From Candidatus Bipolaricaulota bacterium (GTDB lineage: Bacteria > Bipolaricaulota > Bipolaricaulia > Bipolaricaulales > Bipolaricaulaceae): a DNA stretch of 6,949 nt. The notes under the pieces are model-generated. The model was not told where the DNA came from, did no database searches, and saw only the letters and a list, made by a program, of their open reading frames with translations. The position numbers and the translations under genes are program-made. The stretch spans positions 1 through 6,949 of the forward strand of contig JACIWM010000063.1 of NCBI GenBank assembly GCA_014360945.1. Reading direction: 5' to 3'. Shown here one piece after another: positions 4,278 through 6,949 of the stretch; position 1 is the stretch's first letter; the number at the start of each line of letters is the position of its first letter.

Positions 4278-6949
4278 ATGTCTGCGCAAAACACCGGGAC
4301 CAAAAATTGGCATGCACTTGAGATCTCCGCGGTCCTTGCTGAGCTCGGGGTTGATCCCCGACAAGGACTTAGGGCCGAGGAAGCCCAGGCCCGCCTAAAA
4401 AAGTATGGTCCAAATGCGCTTCCTGAGGCCCCGCCCACACCGTTTTGGAAAAGATTACTTGAGCAGCTCAAAGGTTTTGTGGTCCTAATATTGATCGCGG
4501 CCACGATCATTTCCATGGCCCTGGGGGACTGGATCGAGGCCGGGGCTATCCTGGCCATCGTCATCCTTAATGCGTTTATTGGGGCCGTTCAGGAGAGTCG
4601 GGCTGAGCAGGCCCTGCAAAGCCTGAAGAAAATGGCGGCGCCGGAGGCTCAAGTCCTCCGCGATGGCGTGCGCCAGACCATCCCCGCTCGGGAGCTTGTT
4701 CCCGGGGATATCGTTCTCCTTGAGGCCGGGACCATCGTTCCCGCCGACCTCCGTCTTTTGGAAACCGCTCAGCTCCGCGTGGACGAGTCTTCCCTCACCG
4801 GAGAATCCGTGCCGGTGGATAAGGATGCCTCCGCTGTTCTTTCCGAAGACACGGCGTTGGCCGACCGGGTGAACATGGTCTTCTTGGGGACCACCGTGGT
4901 ATACGGTCGAGGAGTGGGCGTGGTGGTGGCCACCGGCCCGGCCACGGTCCTTGGGGAAATCGCCGGCGTCATCGAAGAACCCCCGGAAGAGACCCCGCTT
5001 CAGCGACGCCTTGAAGAATTCGGCCGAGTTTTGGGGGTTCTCATCCTCATCGTTTGTGGCATCGTCTTTGTCGTGGAGATCTTGCGCGATCCGAACCTCC
5101 ATATCATATGGGACCAGGGGCTCCTCGCGTATCTTCGCGCCTCGCAACAGGCCGTTTTGGGATTCTTCATCATCGCCGTGAGCTTGGCCGTGGCCGCAGT
5201 TCCTGAAGGACTTCCCGCCATCGTCACCCTTTGTTTGGCCATGGGTATGCGGGAGATGCTCCGAAGGAATGCGCTCGTGCGTCGTCTCCCCTCCGTGGAA
5301 ACCTTGGGCTCGGCCACTGTCATTTGCACCGACAAGACGGGCACCCTCACCCAAAACCAAATGACGGTCACCGCTGTCTGGGTCGATGGGGAGCTGATCT
5401 CCGTGATTGGTCAGGGATATAAGCCCGAAGGGCAATTTCTCAAGGATGGACAACCTTTAAGGCCGGAGGACCATCCTGTTCTTCTTGGGGCCCTTTGGGT
5501 TGGCCTTCTCTGTAACGATGCGGAACTCCGGGAGGAAAAGGGCTCCTATCGGGTGGTGGGTGATCCCACGGAAGGGGCGCTGGTCGTGGCCGCTAAAAAG
5601 GCTGGACTTTCCCGCAACAACATCCCTCGTGTGAGCGAACTTCCCTTCGACTCGGAGCGGAAAAGGATGACCACGATCCATCCGGCCGAGGCCTTTCCTT
5701 TGCCTCTTTCCGCTCCGTATGTGGCGGCGGTAAAAGGCGCGCCGGATGTGGTGCTTACTTGCTGCACCGCCGTGGCCACTAGAAACGGCCCTATCCCTCT
5801 CACCCCAGAGGAGCAAAAAAGGATCAGCGAAGCCAACGAAGAACTTGCCGGCCAAGGCCTGCGGGTCCTGGCCGTGGCCTATCGGCCCCTTTCCCGCCTT
5901 CCCGATGATCCGACTCCCCAGGAAATCGAGCGGGACCTCGTGTTTTTGGGCCTTGTGGGGATGCAGGACCCGCCGCGACCAGAGGTGCCCAAGGCCCTGG
6001 AGACGGCGCGCCGTGCGGGCCTCCGTACGATCATGATCACCGGCGACCACGTAGCGACCGCCGTGGCCATCGCCAAACAGATCGGTCTTCTTCGTCCCAA
6101 CGGCCGAGTGATAAGTGGAAGTGAACTCGATCGCCTAAGCGACGAGGATCTCATTCGCATTATCGATGAAGTGGACGTCTTCGCCCGAGTCTCCCCGCAC
6201 CACAAGGTGCGGATCGTGGAGGCCTTGCGGGCGCGAGGCGAAATCGTGGCCATGACCGGAGACGGGGTGAACGACGCGCCGGCTCTCAAGCGCGCGGATA
6301 TTGGAATTGCCATGGGCATCACCGGGACAGACGTGGCCAAGGCCACAGCGGACATGGTCCTTCTGGATGATAACTACGCCTCCATTGTGGCCGCGGTGGA
6401 GCAGGGCCGGGTGATCTATGCCAACATCCGCAAGACTATTTACTACCTCCTTTCCTGCAACTTTGCCGAGATCGCCATCATCTTTTTCGCCGCGCTTTTG
6501 GGCTGGCCGGTGCCCCTTACGGCCATCCAGCTTCTGTTGTTGAATCTTCTCACCGACGGCGCGCCAGCATTGGCATTGGGGATGGAGCCGGCGGAGCCGG
6601 GGATCATGGACCGGCCGCCCCGCTCGCCCAAAGAAAGGATCATCAATAGGGAAATGGCCCGGGGCATTTTCTATCAGGCCACAGCCCTCACCCTTGCCGT
6701 GTTGGGGCTTTACGCCCTCGCCTACTACGGAGCCTGGCGTGAGGATGCCGATACCTTGGCCTTCGTGACCCTGGCGGTGGCTGAGCTCTTCCGGGCCTAC
6801 GCCGCACGCTCCGAGTGGATTCCACTCTTCAGGCTCGGCCTTTTCACCAATCGCTGGATGCAATGGGCTTTCCTCTCCTCATTGGCCATCATCCTTTTGG
6901 TGGTGTACCTCCCGCCCCTCCGACCAGTGTTCAACACTCTCCCCCTCAC
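4278..6949 (+). CDS. SERCA-like P2A-type cation (probably Ca2+) ATPase, 3' end cut by window
   Basis: An ATP-driven membrane pump, 890 codons visible without interruption. Domains in order: N-terminal cation-ATPase domain (WHAL through YGPNALPE, 11-50); M1-M2 (about 66-105); actuator domain with TGES at 174-177; M3 (248-269); M4 with VPEGLP, Glu310; phosphorylation site DKTGT with Asp352; nucleotide domain with KGAPD at 486-490; TGDH at 588-591; TGDGVNDAP from 660; M5-M10 from about 715. Residues matching both SERCA calcium sites are present: Glu310 in M4, Asn728 and Glu731 in M5 (SCNFAE), Asn756, Thr759 and Asp760 in M6 (NLLTDG), and Glu836 in M8 (AELFRAY). This favours Ca2+ over Mg2+ or Na+/K+. 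The ATG at 4278 has the modest ribosome site GGGGTGA (4266-4272), which overlaps the relic's last codons; the protein aligns with the family from its first residues. Only about 30-40 C-terminal residues should lie beyond the edge. Confidence 0.93.
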   Translation, partial: MSAQNTGTKNWHALEISAVLAELGVDPRQGLRAEEAQARLKKYGPNALPEAPPTPFWKRLLEQLKGFVVLILIAATIISMALGDWIEAGAILAIVILNAFIGAVQESRAEQALQSLKKMAAPEAQVLRDGVRQTIPARELVPGDIVLLEAGTIVPADLRLLETAQLRVDESSLTGESVPVDKDASAVLSEDTALADRVNMVFLGTTVVYGRGVGVVVATGPATVLGEIAGVIEEPPEETPLQRRLEEFGRVLGVLILIVCGIVFVVEILRDPNLHIIWDQGLLAYLRASQQAVLGFFIIAVSLAVAAVPEGLPAIVTLCLAMGMREMLRRNALVRRLPSVETLGSATVICTDKTGTLTQNQMTVTAVWVDGELISVIGQGYKPEGQFLKDGQPLRPEDHPVLLGALWVGLLCNDAELREEKGSYRVVGDPTEGALVVAAKKAGLSRNNIPRVSELPFDSERKRMTTIHPAEAFPLPLSAPYVAAVKGAPDVVLTCCTAVATRNGPIPLTPEEQKRISEANEELAGQGLRVLAVAYRPLSRLPDDPTPQEIERDLVFLGLVGMQDPPRPEVPKALETARRAGLRTIMITGDHVATAVAIAKQIGLLRPNGRVISGSELDRLSDEDLIRIIDEVDVFARVSPHHKVRIVEALRARGEIVAMTGDGVNDAPALKRADIGIAMGITGTDVAKATADMVLLDDNYASIVAAVEQGRVIYANIRKTIYYLLSCNFAEIAIIFFAALLGWPVPLTAIQLLLLNLLTDGAPALALGMEPAEPGIMDRPPRSPKERIINREMARGIFYQATALTLAVLGLYALAYYGAWREDADTLAFVTLAVAELFRAYAARSEWIPLFRLGLFTNRWMQWAFLSSLAIILLVVYLPPLRPVFNTLPL

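Noticed and set aside
4105..4317. 70-codon minus-strand frame over the relic/ATPase junction
   Set aside because: No ribosome site or protein-like composition; it is explained as antisense of the hppA relic and the ATPase start.
4485..5453. 322-codon open frame on the minus strand
   Set aside because: It is antisense to the ATPase, rich in Gly/His/Asp/Arg without any recognisable domain, and arises from the codon bias of the real gene. The same applies to the minus-strand frames at 5457-6050 and 6135-6863.
1..6949. CRISPR array, tRNA/rRNA genes, insertion sequences, phage or defence systems
   Set aside because: No regularly spaced repeats, cloverleaf-like segments, transposase motifs or terminal inverted repeats were seen on either strand. 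Apart from the relic, the region reads as ordinary chromosome.

Overview
The window looks like bacterial chromosome from an unidentified lineage. The coding DNA is moderately GC-rich by eye. RlmN and a SufS/SufU pair point to a bacterium. A SERCA-like P-type ATPase and a relic of a membrane pyrophosphatase would suit an anaerobe or thermophile, but that is only a guess and no taxon can be named from this sequence alone.

Layout, left to right. (1) 1-877, plus strand: the 3' end of an iron-sulfur assembly operon, with the C-terminal part of the cysteine desulfurase SufS coupled by an ATGA overlap to a short SufU/IscU-like scaffold protein. (2) 874-1380, minus strand: an Rrf2-family regulator that meets the scaffold gene tail to tail with overlapping stop codons. 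It has a very basic C-terminal tail and lacks the usual cysteine cluster. A near-consensus promoter and a strong ribosome binding site lie in front of it. (3) 1468-2532, minus strand: rlmN, the radical-SAM rRNA/tRNA adenine-C2 methyltransferase. (4) 2533-2641: a compact divergent promoter region. (5) 2642-3817, plus strand: a polytopic membrane protein resembling the DUF401 family of putative transporters, probably translated from a leaderless or nearly leaderless mRNA. (6) 3881-4272, plus strand: a stretch with no intact gene that I read as the collapsed remnant of a membrane-bound ion-pumping pyrophosphatase gene (hppA). Its N-terminal portion and its extreme C-terminus are recognisable, but the large centre is deleted and the rest is broken by stops and frameshifts. 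(7) 4278 to the right edge, plus strand: a P2A (SERCA-like) cation-transporting ATPase, complete except for its last few dozen residues. All the residues that form both calcium sites in SERCA appear to be present.

How the parts fit. SufS and SufU supply sulfur and the scaffold or relay for Fe-S clusters. The adjacent Rrf2 protein is a plausible local regulator, and RlmN is itself a [4Fe-4S] enzyme. The right half is about ion transport: a DUF401-like permease, a former pyrophosphate-driven pump and an ATP-driven cation pump. The ATPase starts 5 bp after the dead hppA reading frame. This suggests an ancestral hppA-ATPase operon in which the first gene has been gutted while its leader still feeds the second.

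The strongest unusual signals are the internally deleted hppA relic, the Rrf2 protein with a histone-like basic tail, the scaffold protein lacking the SufU-specific insertion, and the divergent pair of apparently leaderless genes.
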